This document shows, in pieces, positions 47,046 to 61,009 of a stretch of DNA of 64,000 bases. Position 1 is the stretch's first letter. Each line of letters opens with the position of its first letter. Source of the stretch: Verticillium longisporum (lineage: Eukaryota; Ascomycota; Sordariomycetes; Glomerellales; Plectosphaerellaceae); contig JAETXT010000010.1 of NCBI GenBank assembly GCA_019188255.1, positions 1,612,001 to 1,676,000 of the forward strand, read 5' to 3'. The notes beneath the pieces were generated by a model, which had not been told where the DNA came from, searched no databases, and saw only the letters and a program-made list of their open reading frames with translations. The position numbers and the translations under genes were made by a program.

Positions 47046-47916
47046 TTAGTTGCCCATGGGGTTCCCGCCGCCGCCGCCGGCCTGGTTCGCCGCTCCGCCG
47101 AGCAGCGAGCTCATGGGGTTGCTGCGCTGGGCCTCTTCGAATTCCCTGCGCATTTCGGGGTCCACTGTAGAGCCATGTCAGTACATCTGCTTGATGCTGC
47201 CGCGCGAGCTTATCCTTTTCGTGCGTCCGACGACAGACTACAAACTACAAACTAGCCCGCTAACGGGATGGGAGAGAAGGACTGGAGGGACTTACTGTTC
47301 TTGAGCATGTAGGGCATGCCGAGGAAGATGCCCATCGTGACCATGCCCATGAGAATCATGGGGTTCTTCATGACAATGTTGACAATCGAGACTGCGCGCG
47401 GCCCCCGTTGCGGTTAGCTCGTGCGACGAAAGATGTGCGCCGGGGGTTTGGAAAGGCAAATGATGGAGCAGGGGAGAACATACACTTGCTCCGCTCGACA
47501 AAGTAGCCCTTGACGCCGACGGCGCGGACCTCGAAGCCCTTGCCGCCGGTGGAGAACTCCTTGCCCTGGATGGCCTCGCCCTTGTTGTCCCAGTCGTTGC
47601 CGCGGTACGTCTCCCAGGCGTAGAGGGAGCCGTCCTCGGCGACGTCGATGCGGTACGGGATGAAGATGTTGGTCGTGCAGTGGACGTCGAGCAGGTAGGA
47701 GGCCGGGCCGGTGAGGTTGCGGAAGGTGAATGTGTTGTGCGGCGAGAGGGCGGCCGAGTGCGTGGCGTGCAGCGTCGAGAGCGTGGCGTGCGTCTGCGGC
47801 GGGAGGGTCTGCGGGTTGAGGTTCGAGGTTGTGGGAATGGAGAGCGTCAGAGTTGTTTGGATGGCTGCGGCGGAGCAGGAGAAGAGGCCGAGGAGGCCGG
47901 CTAGGGAGAGCTTCAT
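47046..47916 (-). CDS. EMC7: ER membrane protein complex subunit 7
   Basis: Subunit of the EMC, which inserts tail-anchored and multi-pass proteins into the ER membrane; the Emc7 beta-sandwich is luminal. Three exons on the minus strand: 47484-47916, 47296-47391 and 47046-47164, giving 215 residues. A signal peptide is visible (MKLSLAGLLGLFSCSAAAI). The luminal domain contains FTFRNLTGPASYLLDVHC and YRIDVAEDGSLYAWETYRGNDW. The membrane helix FSIVNIVMKNPMILMGMVTMGIFLGMPYML crosses exon 2. The cytosolic tail MDPEMRREFEEAQRSNP is the family signature. Introns have donors GTATGT and GTAAGT and acceptors GCGCAG and CTACAG, all in phase. Its promoter side carries a GGTTTGG repeat. Identity is firm. 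Confidence 0.95.
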
Positions 47917-50004
47917 TTTGGGCGGTGTTCGGTGCGTCGCAGGGGACGGTGGGGTTGCCGGTGTTGATGGTGAAGGGGAGGTGGATGGAGGAAGGTGAAG
48001 CGATGGAGATGAGGTCAGGTTTGGTGGTTTGGAGGTTTGGTGGTTTGGTAGTTTGGAGAGCTCAGTTCAAGTGGACCAATAAGGTAGGTGGGGGTGGATC
48101 CTACGCTGGCTTCGAACCTCATATCTCATGTACCTGAGGTGTACTCAAGATCCCCCCATGCGCCTGGTATTCTTCCTGAACAGTCACACCCAGCAGCTTC
48201 AGCGCCCATATTCTGGCTACCTCTAGGTGCAGGGACTGAGCCGCGGCCGACTTCACTGAAGTCTTCGCAACGCAGGAGGGGCGTGTGCTGAGCCTCCAAG
48301 TCAAATGCCCCTAGCGCCATGTCAGCCTGGACAACTTTCCGGATCTTTGGCACTGACGATGTCCTACCAGTGATAAGTGATATAGTAGTTCTAGGCTAGG
48401 ACCTTGGTATACTGACTCCTAGGCCCTGGCACCGGACTCTGGCTAGCCCGTCTACCTGATAGTCACCGCTGTGGTACTAGGTTTCAGTGTCATGATACCG
48501 TGCTTGCCTTGGGCTTGAAGACGCACGTTATCATGGGCAGCTGCGCGTTCGGACACGGCACAGAAATCTGAACAAGGTGAGTCTACAGCCGTACGACATT
48601 AAGCTTGTCTTGGAACGGAAATAGGCGGCAGTCGTGGAGCAAGGCATATCGATGTGGGGTTACGTACATGTGGAGGGCCCAGCCGACTTGTCTTGTCTCG
48701 TTGTTCTTGACATCCTCCACAGCTAGGGCAGCACTCTTCTATCGTGGACGACATCAACACCATTGCTATAAGCCTGGGTCCAGCACTACAACCTGGCTAC
48801 ATCTATTCACTACACACAAGAAAATATGAACCACTCGAGAGGTATTGAAACAGGTATCTTTATAGGATATTTTTCTTAGGTTATCGAGTGGTGTTTCCAA
48901 GGGGCCTAGCCTGAGGGAACACGATGCGGTCGCTGAGGGCTCAACCATGACTATGCAGAAGGGTTCGAGCACTCTCCAAGTCACAGTAGGATGACCAGAG
49001 ATTTAGTGGAAACAAGTTTTGAAAGTCTCTGCCTAGACTGATTTCCCAATTGAGAGTGCTCGATGAGCAGGCGACTACTTGAATCCAATTCGGACCCTTA
49101 AGCATAACTTACTTGGCGACAGCGCTGGGAACAGGAATTGCCCTGAAAATAGAAAGCCTGGCTGCCTCGGCATTGCCGGGAGTCTCGGAAATTGCTTGCC
49201 ATATCGAAGTCAGTTATAGTTGCCAGAGGGTCCGGATCGCAAACCCTAAAATCGACGTGAAGAGGGCACTCTGGACCCGATTTGTTATGCATTCCTTGCT
49301 ATTGCCAGGCGAATGTTAATGATCAGCTGTTATTGAAACTCTCCGAAAGTTTAGATTGACAGGGTGCCAAGGTTAGTCAGCAATAGGATCTTCTTGAAAG
49401 TACTAAGTTTGTTGCTCTGCCGCAATCGCCGCTGCTGCTCGACATGTGTCCATGGAGGATAGACCCCTCCTCCCTGCGATAGCGAAGCTGACATTGCGCC
49501 TCCCGTTACTGGTGTAAACCGGGTGGGCCACTTGCCAAAGGAACACACGTCGTCGCCTCCTGTGATGCTCTGCACGGAGCAGAAGGCGATCCTGCCGCCA
49601 GTGAAGGCCGGAGTCCCGGGGCCCACGCACCGCGGGACCTACCGGCTCAACGTCACACACCATGTTGTAGTATCTGGCCTACGTCGTATCCTTACTATGA
49701 ACCGACGCTGCGGGATCGACCCTGTACATGTATCATCCTGGCCATAAATACCAGGGCCGTCATCAGTCGGCACAGAGAATATGGACCTCCTCCGCAATTA
49801 GCGTAGCATTTAAGTTTCCTTTCTTCTGAAGATGTTGAGCTCCCCCGCACCTCACCTTCACATGCTTCACTCCGACAGCTGATCGAATCCCCCCCTCCCC
49901 TGGGTCGCATCAGGACGAATTCAAGCTGAATGAGCTGACTCGTCGTTGGTACTATAAGTTGCGACAGCCCAGCCGTTGCCCGATTTTCATGATTCTCAAA
50001 TAGT
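47917..50004. other. 2.1 kb intergenic region EMC7/P450
   Basis: Divergent promoter space, richer in A+T after 48.1 kb than the flanking genes. Open frames such as those near 49.1-49.6 kb show no motifs. No gene, tRNA or transposon could be supported. Confidence 0.5.
48018..48056 (+). repeat. GGTTTGGTGGTTTGG imperfect repeat
   Basis: G/T-rich repeat of about five GGTTTGG-like units, 100-140 bases upstream of the EMC7 start codon. Confidence 0.8.
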
Positions 50005-51796
50005 ATGACACCAAGCCTCCGCGTCGTGAACATCACCTCACCGGCCATGGCACCACACATTGTCCACTTTTGCCTGTCGGCCGTCCTAACTGCCTATATG
50101 GTATGGACGGCTGTGGAGGTATACTTCTCTCAGACCAAGACCAACCGACCCAGTACTCCTGCTCACTATGCCGCATCACCTGTCCTCGCCATACTCCTGG
50201 CTCCGATCGCCATGACCCAGTACAGCAAGGCCAAATACTTGTCCAAGATGCGCTCCCAGGGCTGCCTCCCCGCACCTGTGTACCCCCATTCTGACCCGAT
50301 ACTGGGGCTCGATTGGTTGCGAGTCTCGCTCAAGGCCATGAAGAACCACGTGCTCCTGGAGCACTGGCAGAGCGCCTTCAAGCGCGTCGGGAACACGTTC
50401 TGGGTCAATAGGGTCGGCAAATGGGTTCTCATGACAAACGACCCGGAGAACCTCAAGGCCATTCTCGCGTCGTCCTTTGACGACTGGGTCATCGATGGCC
50501 CACGACTCAACGCTGTCCTGCCCATGCTCGGCCCTCATGCCATATTCTCGGCCAACGGTGCGCTCTGGCAAGATGCTCGAGCCACCATGCGCCCCAGCTT
50601 CGTCCGGAATCAGATAGCCGATTTGGCATGCTTTCAGAAACATGTCAATCGCTTGCTTGACAAGATTCCCAAAGATGGTCAAAGGGTGGAGTTGCAGGAG
50701 CTCTTGTACAGGATGACCATGGACTCTGCTACCGAATTCATGTAGGCATCTTCCATCTGCAGGTGGTTCCAATAGTCTCACAAGTTCCAGGTTCGGGCAC
50801 TCGACAAACACGCTCACAAATCCCACGGCAGAGGCCGTCGAGTTCTTCAAGATGTTCGACTACGTCAACGCCCGCTCGGCGAATCGCGCTCGCCTCGGCG
50901 TCATGGGCTTCCTGGATAGGGATAAAAAGTTTGACGAAGGCATACGCTTCGTGCACCGCTTTGTCGATGAATACGTGGAAAAGGTGCAAGCTGAGAAGCG
51001 ATCCCCGAGCGCAGCTACGTATTCCTCAATGAGATGGTCGACTCTGGACGGGATCCTCAATACATCCGGTCACAGCTTCTTGCCCTGATCCTTGCTGGCC
51101 GAGACACGACCGCCAGTATCTTGTCATCGCTGCTGTGGATCCTTGTCAGGCGCCCTGATATCGTCCAAGCCTTGAGGACCGAAATTGACGGCCTAGGTGA
51201 TGCCGAGGTCACATGGGAAGCCCTCAAGCAAATGAAGTACCTGAACATGGTAATGAAAGAAGGTAGGCTCAACTCTACCAAGGTGTTGTGGCGGAACAAG
51301 GGAGGACATTGGCTTACAACGTGGTAGCTCTTCGATTATTTCCTCCTGTCTCAAGCCTCTCCCGCTCTGCTGCGAGGGACACCGTCCTCCCTGTGGGCGG
51401 CGGACCCGATGGAAAGTCGCCGATATTCGTCCCTAAGGGGAATGCCGTGCGATGGTCCGTCTTTGCCCTGCAGCGGAGAGAGGATATATTTGGCCCTGAC
51501 GCCGACGAATTCCGTCCAGAGCGATGGAACGAACTGCGCGTCTCGTGAGTTTCCCCCTAATTTTCTTCCCGATATCAGCCATTGACAGCCACAGGTGGGA
51601 ATACATTCCGTTCTCTGGTGGACCAAGGGTTTGCATCGGACAGCAGTTTGCGCTCACACAGATGGGCTATTTCCTCGTGAGGCTTTTCCAGACATTTGAT
51701 TCCATCGAAGCCCGAGATGATCTGCCCATGCAGCAAGAGATGATGATTTCGCTCAAGTTGGCAAACGATCTCTGGGTAGGCTTGAAGAGGGCTTGA
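50005..51796 (+). CDS. Cytochrome P450, CYP52-like, one apparent frameshift
   Basis: Membrane-anchored haem monooxygenase. Exons 50005-50741, 50791-51262, 51328-51544 and 51595-51796. An N-terminal anchor lies near residues 15-45. The I-helix reads [18 protein letters not shown], the K-helix ExxR is KEALRLFPP (joined across intron 2), the PERF-type motif is FRPERW, and the haem loop is [15 protein letters not shown] with the ligand Cys. The [15 protein letters not shown] and [17 protein letters not shown] motifs match the CYP52/CYP539 group of alkane and fatty-acid hydroxylases. The frame breaks at the TCCCCG run near 51001-51006: upstream AEKRSP continues one frame over as [23 protein letters not shown]. 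One added base makes the length 1629, i.e. 542 residues. The haem and oxygen motifs are intact. Substrate is unknown; no cluster partners are adjacent. Confidence 0.9.
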
Positions 51797-52335
51797 GCGT
51801 CCCTAAGCCTAAGGTACTTTTATACGAACCTAGAACTTCTTATGAGAACTGTTTAGAAAGACGAGGGAGAGATGCTACTCGTCTGCGGATTTGAAGGTTC
51901 ACCCTACAATCCTATTGTGAAGGATATAGGTAATCTATTCGATAACATTACCTGAATCAAAACAACAACCAAGGCTCTGGGCACGGCCCAAGGATGACTG
52001 GGCATGATGTTACGGCCGCGGACCGATTCAACAAGAACTCCAGGCACGGTTTACGTCACATGACCACTCGATATAACAAGATACCTATGGATAGAGTATC
52101 GTTGGTATGTCAGGACCACTGCCATTGGTGGTATGGCGGCTGGGAGACTAGTAGAGTAATACGAGGCTTTCTTACGAATATTATGATATTTCATCAGGGC
52201 GAAGACCAGAACAGACATGTTCACCGCAAGGCATAGAAAATGAACACTAAAACCAAGAGAGCATTGAGAGATGACTGGCAAAGTAATCATGGGTATTCAT
52301 TCATTTATCAACATATCTTCATCACCGTCACAATC
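51797..52335. other. Convergent 3' intergenic region P450/MET17
   Basis: 539 bases, A+T-richer than the genes, with both 3' UTRs. Nothing recognised. Confidence 0.55.
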
Positions 52336-54009
<1,674 letters not shown>

Positions 54010-54822
54010 GGCTATAGCGATGTTAAAGTGTGGGGTGGATGTGTGTGTGAGATAGAGAGAGAGAGAGATGCGGCGAAGTTCGCGATTGGTCTCTGTGGAC
54101 GTCGCGAGAGAGAAGACTGCTTGAAAAAGGGTAGGCGTCACAAGCTGGAGAGCGAGAGAGGTGAGGAGCAGAGGCAAATCAAGTCGGCCGAGAGGAGGGG
54201 AGGTGCTCAGGTTTTGGTGAGGACATGATGCCATCGAGGGGGCCAGCAGAGAGAAAGCCAACCCCTCGGCCGCTAGCCCTGTCGGATGGGAAACGCAGCC
54301 CAGCTTTTAGCCCCTCCCCCCACCTCTCCATGGAGTGACGAGGTGCTGCAGCACAGGTACAGGCACGGATTACCCGAAGGCTTGAGCCACGGGGGGCGGT
54401 GATCGCATGTCTCTCTGAGGGCTGGCGGCGCGGGTGGGCGGACGAGTGGGCGAGTCGGGGTCCAGTCCAACGCGTTTAGTGTCCGATGTAGGAAACGGTG
54501 TGGGGTTGGCGCAGAGCACGCCATCGACGCGAAAATGCCATAGCTCCTTTGAAGAAGGTCGTGACAGGCGACATCCCGCGCTGGCGGGCCACGAGGGTCC
54601 AATTCGGGATTTGAAGGTGTAAGAGAAGTCCCTCAGGGTTAGGCTCAGCGGCATGGGCATGGGCATATGGGCGTGGGAGAGCAGAGGCAGATGAGGCAGA
54701 AGGGGCCTCGGGATATGACATGGCGCCATGGTTGCTTGCCCCACGAATAGACGAGATCTGAGCTGGTAAGAACGAATCCCGTTGTGCCTGCCATCGTTGC
54801 GCAAAAGGTACTACCTCTGCGT

Positions 54823-54838
54823 AGGTACCTAGGTACCT
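54823..54838. repeat. 16-base perfect palindrome AGGTACCTAGGTACCT
   Basis: Perfect inverted repeat with the same TACCT/AGGTA arms as other intergenic elements; 25 bases from the next palindrome. Confidence 0.85.
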
Positions 54839-54851
54839 TACCTTGTACATG

Positions 54852-54861
54852 TACCTAGGTA
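54852..54861. repeat. 10-base perfect palindrome TACCTAGGTA
   Basis: Part of a nested palindrome cluster upstream of MET17; identical core to the element at 54823-54838. Confidence 0.8.
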
Positions 54862-54862
54862 C

Positions 54863-54878
54863 ATTACCTTAAGGTAAT
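54863..54878. repeat. 16-base perfect palindrome ATTACCTTAAGGTAAT
   Basis: The longest A+T-centred member of the TACCT/AGGTA palindromes, directly next to the preceding palindrome. Confidence 0.85.
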
Positions 54879-55396
54879 TGGTTGACCCAGAAGCCCCAAT
54901 CATGAAAAAAAGGAGGGGCACAAGCAGGGCACCAGGGGCACCCAACAGAGTTTGGTGGGGGATGGAGGGGTAGTTTCGCTCAGTGAGGCAGCATTTGGCA
55001 CCTACACACCAGAAGAGGTCGAGCTGACTAGCTGCCGAAAGCGAATGATGGGTGGACGCACAGCAAACTACTACATTACACCCTGACGAGCAGTGGTCCA
55101 TCATCCTTTCCAATACATTCATCATAATGCATCATCATCATCGCCATCACTAGTCTCTCATCTGACAACATGGCACGTCCACCCAACACAGACCAGATGC
55201 AGTACGATGATCCAATCCGCGGACCAACTGAACGCCCCTTTTGGATGACTCCTACGAGCGCTAACCATCGCCAGCAGCAGTCGCACTGCCGCTCACATTC
55301 TGAGCAGATTCTCCGTCACAGCGAGCTTTCGTCCCGACCCATAACCCACCACCTCCGCCGTTCATCCCGTTCTTCTGCCAACCCCCCCACCAACGT

Positions 55397-56045
55397 TTAC
55401 GCATAAGCCTCCTGCTTCACCGGCGGCGGCGGCGCGGGCCCCGAAGGCGCAGGCACAGGTCCCGGCGCCGCCTTGCGCCTCAGCCCGCCCTTGAACACAA
55501 TCTTGCCCGTGAGCGCCGCCGAGGCCGACCACGCGACGAACTGCGCCGCCGCGAAAACGGCGTCCGCCCGCGCCGCGCCGCACACGGAGCCGCGGCAGAA
55601 GCGAAGACGGCCCAGAAAGACGGACAGCGCGATGAAGCCTGCAAAGTAGAACAGCGTGTTGATGAACTCGCACGCCATGGCGACCCAGGGGTGGGACGCT
55701 TTCTCGTGTTAGCATGGTCTCCCTCTCATCTTTGATGCACGCTGAGCGTCTCGCATGTGGAAAATGAACAGGAAGCAACTCACCACGTGGAGCATAACGC
55801 GGGACGACTTCCAGATAGACAATCGACAGGAGAGAAATCAGGGGCGAGACGATGAGAAAGTTGATCTGCGGCGGCGACGCCGTCAGAGTGCTCACGTTGT
55901 ACCAGTTGGCCACTGCTGCGCCTTAGTGACGCCCGTGGTGAGCGACGAAAGGCGAGTTGGACGTACCATAGGCCGACAGGACGAGCACGGCCATGGCCAG
56001 GAAGGCCTGGACGACCCTCAGAGGAAGCATCAGATTAATCGCCAT
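55397..56045 (-). CDS. MARVEL-domain membrane protein (Nce102-like)
   Basis: Four-helix membrane protein, 169 residues. Three exons on the minus strand: 55967-56045, 55784-55912 and 55397-55698. Donors GTACGT and GTGAGT with acceptors CAGCAG and GAAAG join in phase (LSAY|VANWYNVS and RYAPR|ASHPWVAMACEF). Helices are visible at about residues 5-28, 42-62, 72-95 and 112-135. The loop between helices 3 and 4 holds RLRFCRGSVCGAARADA, matching the Cys-containing loop usual in fungal MARVEL proteins. The C-tail is Pro/Ala-rich (PGPVPAPSGPAPPPPVKQEAYA). Yeast relatives such as Nce102 sit in eisosome-associated plasma-membrane domains; whether this protein does is inferred from the family only. Confidence 0.88.
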
Positions 56046-56753
56046 TTTTGTTCTCGTAGGTTTAACTGCGTATTGGTTTTGTCTTATCGTAAAGCGATCG
56101 CAACGTTTCCCAATTTTTCTCCAGCGAACTCAACCGGCAAGCTCACTTTTGGCGAGTAAAGATGTACAACGAAAGGAGAATCGTCGAATACGAGAGCCCT
56201 GCTCAACGAGGTTGATGGAACGAGAGGCGGGATGAGGAATATGGAAAGAGAGGGAGGTAAAGAGAGGAGGAGACAGAGATGAGAGAGAATGAAACCTGCA
56301 AAGCGCGGGAGTCGAGACGATAGATAATCACGACAATGCCAAGCAGTTCCTCAGGGGGGGCGGCGGCAGTCGAGACGCTTTTGTCTGGTGGGAGGACCCC
56401 CGTCGTCTGTTTCGTCACTCGGGCGGTATCGTGCCCCCCTTACTTACGACTTCTGGGCTGAGGGGGCGCATAAGGCGTGTGCACGCACGCGGTGCCGGAT
56501 GGCCAGGTTTGAGGGTCAACCCGAAACAACGCACTTGTCGGGGGCGCGCCCATGCGTTTGGGGACCCAGCGAAGATGGGATGGGTGATTGGCGGGCGGGC
56601 TGCCTGACTACCAAATTGCCTCCATGCTATGATCGCTGCATGTTCAAGCGAGTCGACGTCAAAATAGCAACATGGCAGGGTTGGTTCAAAAGGTACGGCA
56701 TGCGCTGCATCGACATTCAGGGGAGCATGCTCTGTTTCGACCTGCTCATTGTC

Positions 56754-56764
56754 TACCTAAGGTA
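56754..56764. promoter_or_regulatory. TACCTAAGGTA near-palindrome
   Basis: Third exact copy of the motif also at 25395 and 38440, again between genes. Confidence 0.5.
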
Positions 56765-58403
56765 TGCAGGACAAGCACCGACCCCACCAGGCCGAGCTCC
56801 GATCAAGTCGGCAAGTTTGACTGTCAGCCCTCAGTCGTTCATAAGGACTCGACTCAAGTGCGATGCCTAGATGGACATCGTCTGAAGTTTGACGTCAGGA
56901 CCAGTTTCAGCATGCCAAGACGATGCGCGTCGGTCTTCAGGTTTTTGGTCTAAATGATCGGATGGCCAGATGGAGACAGATGGAGAGGGTTGCGAGAGCC
57001 GATCTTCCGGGTTAAGAGAGAGGGAGGGAGAGACGTTCCCAGGTTTAGAGACCAGATGGCGGGCTGGTTCGTCTTGGCATGCCGACGATGTGAGGGCGAA
57101 TGATGGAAGGAAAATGGGAGCGTACATGTATATGGGCGGGCGTTTTACCATAGACATTGCCTCCTGGTAGGATGGCCTCGAAAGGGAAAGGTTGCTTTAG
57201 CATTGTTCAATCCGACTTCCCATTATCAGGTAGGTACGCAATGGTTGACACCTCGCGGTACAAGATTGATACGCAATGGTGGCTTTGTGGCTCAACCAGG
57301 TGACCCACGTCGCCGAACGGCACGACTGCGCGCGAAGAAAGCGGGCAGCTGGAAAGCCCGGCAAGCCCGGCAAGCCCGGCGCCCGGATCGGAGGAATCGG
57401 ATGGGCGATCATCGGGGTCTGGTCGCTTGTGGCTCGTCGGTATTGGCCAGAGAAACCGGGGCGAGCGGTGCTCAAGACAGATAGATCCTTGCATGTGAAA
57501 GCTGGGGTACCTCATTTCCGGTTGAGGGTCAGCGTAAGCACGATTTCTAGCTTCTCTCATTCGCTGTTGGATGGTTGAGGATTGGAAGGACGGTGGTGGC
57601 TGAGGTGAGAGGATTTGGCATTGAGCAGGCGAATAGAGAGGCATCTCGTGTCAGCTGAGCGAAGGTTGAGGATGAGTCTATCTTCTTTATGTGCCTGTAG
57701 TATTGAGCAGAACGGTACCTGGCTTGCTTGGTTGCCTGGTAGGTAGCATCCCGGTGATCTGGCCCGCACTACCTAAGGCGGTACGCAAGGTCAGCAAGCC
57801 AGGCGCGGCGTAAGGGGTAGCAGCACTGAGGGTACCTAAATACAGTGCTGAAGACTGCTGTGAAGCCATTCGCTTACGGGTGCCTCTCGCATGCCAAACA
57901 TGTCAACACAAGACATGCGTGCCGACATGGATTTCAACATGGCGAGCTCGCAACGACTGATCAGTCATCTTTCTCTCGCACCTCGCACCTCGCACCAGAG
58001 ACAGCGCCTCGGTTTGCCACGGGGAACAAGCACCAGGTTGGGCCTAGGGCGACGGCTACTCTGCTGTACATATACCTTGATCACACAGGGCGCAGTGCGG
58101 AAACCCCAGGCTCTGCCGGGGCGCCCACAGGCCCACTGTGGAGGTGCCGAGGCACAGCTGAGGATTGGTCCTGAGCTCCTCGGCCTTCACGTCGTCCAAG
58201 GAAAGCAGTCCGAGCCTTCGGAGGCTTTCTCCTCATTTCATCTCTGTCCTTCCCCATCTTCAACTCCAGGTCGAGAAGCCCTCCATTCATCGTCGCCCAG
58301 CCCATCATCGTCCTCTTCTTCCTCCTGTATCTTTTCCATTTTCGACACAACTGAGCACCCCATCTGCAGCCATTGTGCTCCCCACGCTCCGTCTGCGACC
58401 ATC

Positions 58404-58429
58404 CCCTCCTCCTCCTCCTCCTCCTCCTC
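58404..58429 (+). repeat. TCC microsatellite in the synthetase leader
   Basis: Eight uninterrupted CCT/TCC triplets, 44-69 bases upstream of the acyl-CoA synthetase ATG, so probably in the 5' UTR. Confidence 0.85.
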
Positions 58430-58472
58430 AAGGCCCCCTCCCTAAGCATCCCATCACCACAACCTCGCCAAC

Positions 58473-60717
58473 ATGGCTCCCGCCGTCGACACCACCGCGC
58501 TCATCAAGAAGCTGTCTGTGCCCCCGCCGCCCGGCTCTCCCTATGGCCTACCCATCCCTGGCTCCGAGAAGGAGGGTCGTTCCGCCATCTACCGCCACTG
58601 GCGCGCCCGCGACGGTCCTCTGATGACAACCCTCGACCCCAACATCCAGACCATGCACGACACCTTTGAGGCTGCCGCTCAAAAGTACCCCAACTGGCGC
58701 TGCCTCGGCCACCGTGCCTGGGATCCGGCGACGCGCGACTGGGAGAACAAGTACACCTGGATTTCCTACAGTGAGGTCGCCGAGCGCCGCAAGAACTTTG
58801 GCGCTGGTCTTGTCGAGGTTCACCGCGAGCTCGGTGAGACCCGAGAGAAGTATGGTGTCGGCCTGTGGTCGCCGAACCGCCCCGAGTGGCACATCACCGG
58901 TACGTTACAATGGCGAGAGACACGGAGTGCCATGCATGGAAAAAGTGTGACAGAAATGCTGATCTCCATATCCAGATCTCGCTGCTGCCTCGCAGTCTCT
59001 ATATACCGTTTCTCTCTACGAGACCCTGGGTCCCGAGACCACCGAGTACATCATCAACCACGCCGAACTGACCACCGTCGTCACCTCGCTGCCGCACATT
59101 GCCACCCTCCTGAAGCTCGCCCCGAGACTGCCCACCCTCAAGGCCCTTATCTCGCTCGATGTCCTCGATGCCGGTGAACAGGCCGGCCACTCCAAGCTCT
59201 CCGTCCTGACCGACATTGCTGCCAACCTTGGCATCAAGATCTACTCCATGGCCGATGTCGAGGCCATTGGTCTCCGCTCTGGCCGCCCCATGCACCCCCT
59301 CGCCCCGAGGATCTCCAGACCATCAACTACACATCCGGCACCACCGGACTCCCCAAGGGTGTTGTCTTGACCCACGCCAACGCCGTCGCTGCCGTGTCCG
59401 GCGGCAGGGCCTTCTCTACCGTTTCTCACGTCGACATTCACCTGTCCTACCTTCCTCTGGCTCATATCTACGGCCGCATGATTGATGCCATTGCCCTGGC
59501 AGAAGGTGCCAGCATCGGCTTCTTCCGCGGCGATGTCCTCGGCCTCGTCGATGATATGAAGATTCTGCAGCCCACCGGCTTCATCTCCGTACCTCGCCTC
59601 TTCAACCGCTTCAACTCGGCTATCAAGGTGGCCACGGTTCAGGCCGACGGCTTCAAGGGCGCTCTGTCTCGCCGCGCCATCGACACCAAGAAGGCCTCGA
59701 TGAAGCTGCCCGCTGGCAAGGCCCACAACACGCATTTCCTCTACGACAAGATCTGGACCCCCAAGGTCAGGGCGGCTGTCGGTCTCACCAAGGCTCACAG
59801 CATGATCAGCGGCAGTGCTCAGCTCGACCCTGAGATCCAGGAGTTCCTCCGCGCTGCGTTCGGCAACAACTTCATGCAGGGATACGGTCTCACCGAGTCG
59901 TACGCCGTGTCCTCTGTCCAGCACAAGACGGACTTCTCCACCGGTAACATTGGCGCCCCTTGCTACTGCAACGAGATCTGCCTCGAGTCCGTTCCCGACC
60001 TCGAGTACAACGTCACCGACAAGCCCAAGCGCTGTGAGCTCCCTCTCCGCGGACCCAACATCTTGAAGGAGTACTACAAGACCCTCGAGGAGACGGCCAA
60101 GGCCTCCGACGCCGAAGGCTGGTTCCACACGGGCGACATTGCCGAGGTCGACAGGCTCGGCCGCTTCAAGATTGTCGACCGCAAGAAGAACGTCCTCAAG
60201 CTCTCCCAGGGCGAGTACATCTCCCCGAGCGCATCGAGAACGTCTACCTCGGCAGCTCCAGCCTTCTCGCCACGGCCTACGTCCACGGCGACCCCCAGCA
60301 GTCCACGCTCGTCGCCGTCTTTGGCATCGACCCCGAGAACTTTGCGCCATTTGCGAGCAAGCAGCTCAAGAAGACCATCGACAAGACCGACACGGCCGCC
60401 CTCAAGGCCGCCGCGCAGGACCCCAAGGTCAAGAAGGCGCTGCTCGCCGAGATTGACAAGATTGGCCGCAACCACAAGTTCAACAGCTACGAGCGCGTGC
60501 GCGCCATTCACCTGGCCATCGATCCCTTCACCATCGACAACGAGCTCCTGACACCGACGTATGTACTCGCGTGCTTTCTTGATAATGAGACTTTTGCTAA
60601 TCATGTCGATGCAGGCTCAAGCTCAAGAGACCGCAGACGGCCAGGGCCTTCCGCGCCGAGATTGACCACATGTACACCGAGGTTGAGGCCGAGACCTCGA
60701 CCAAGGCCAAGCTGTAA
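58473..60717 (+). CDS. Long-chain acyl-CoA synthetase with PTS1, two apparent frameshifts
   Basis: AMP-forming ligase that activates fatty acids to acyl-CoA. Exons 58473-58899, 58976-60558 and 60615-60717. Family motifs are the P-loop-like NYTSGTTGLPKGVVLTHANAV, the DIHLSYLPLAHIYGRMID linker, MQGYGLTESYAVSS, and GWFHTGDIAEVDRLGRFKIVDRKK. The C-terminus ends TSTKAKL; AKL is an accepted peroxisomal targeting signal type 1, so a peroxisomal Faa2-like role in beta-oxidation is likely. The frame breaks twice, at GCCCCG (59302-59307; HPLAP then EDLQTINYTSG) and at TCCCCG (60222-60227; GEYISP then ERIENVYLGS). Two added bases give 2115 bases, 704 residues. Introns: donors GTACGT and GTATGT, acceptors TCCAG and TGCAG. 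It converges with the AlcR-like regulator 292 bases away. Confidence 0.92.
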
Positions 60718-61009
60718 GCGGCGCGTGGTGTCGCCATGGAGTTGGCTGCAACGGAGCTGCCATGACCAACATCGTATGTCGGAAGTTGTTGAAGCTTGTA
60801 TCATATCCGATCATAGTCTGAAATTTCAGCGTCACACCCTTCGATTGGCACATTCATATTCGTTGTCGTGGTTTTGCTGTCTTGTGCGAACCAAATTGCG
60901 TTGTGCAAAAACATACACGCATGACGATATCGGAAGATCTGGGCTGTTTGTCATGATTACAAGTATTCTGCATTTTTAACTTGTCCCATCCCATAGTAGC
61001 TGACCTGAT

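Larger units (their letters stand above)
54010..55396. promoter_or_regulatory. MET17 upstream region with TACCT/AGGTA palindrome cluster
   Basis: 1.4 kb between two minus-strand genes. It includes the MET17 promoter, a GAGA-rich stretch near 54.05 kb, and a 70-base block of nested palindromes at 54808-54878. No gene supported. Confidence 0.55.
56046..58472. other. 2.4 kb intergenic region MARVEL/acyl-CoA synthetase
   Basis: Divergent promoter space. Contains a TACCTAAGGTA copy at 56754-56764, a degenerate relative near 57770, a 9-base AAGCCCGGC repeat near 57.36 kb, and a TCC microsatellite just before the synthetase start. No gene supported. Confidence 0.5.

Noticed and set aside
59241..60350. 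A 369-codon minus-strand frame over the acyl-CoA synthetase
   Set aside because: Antisense shadow of conserved AMP-binding motifs.
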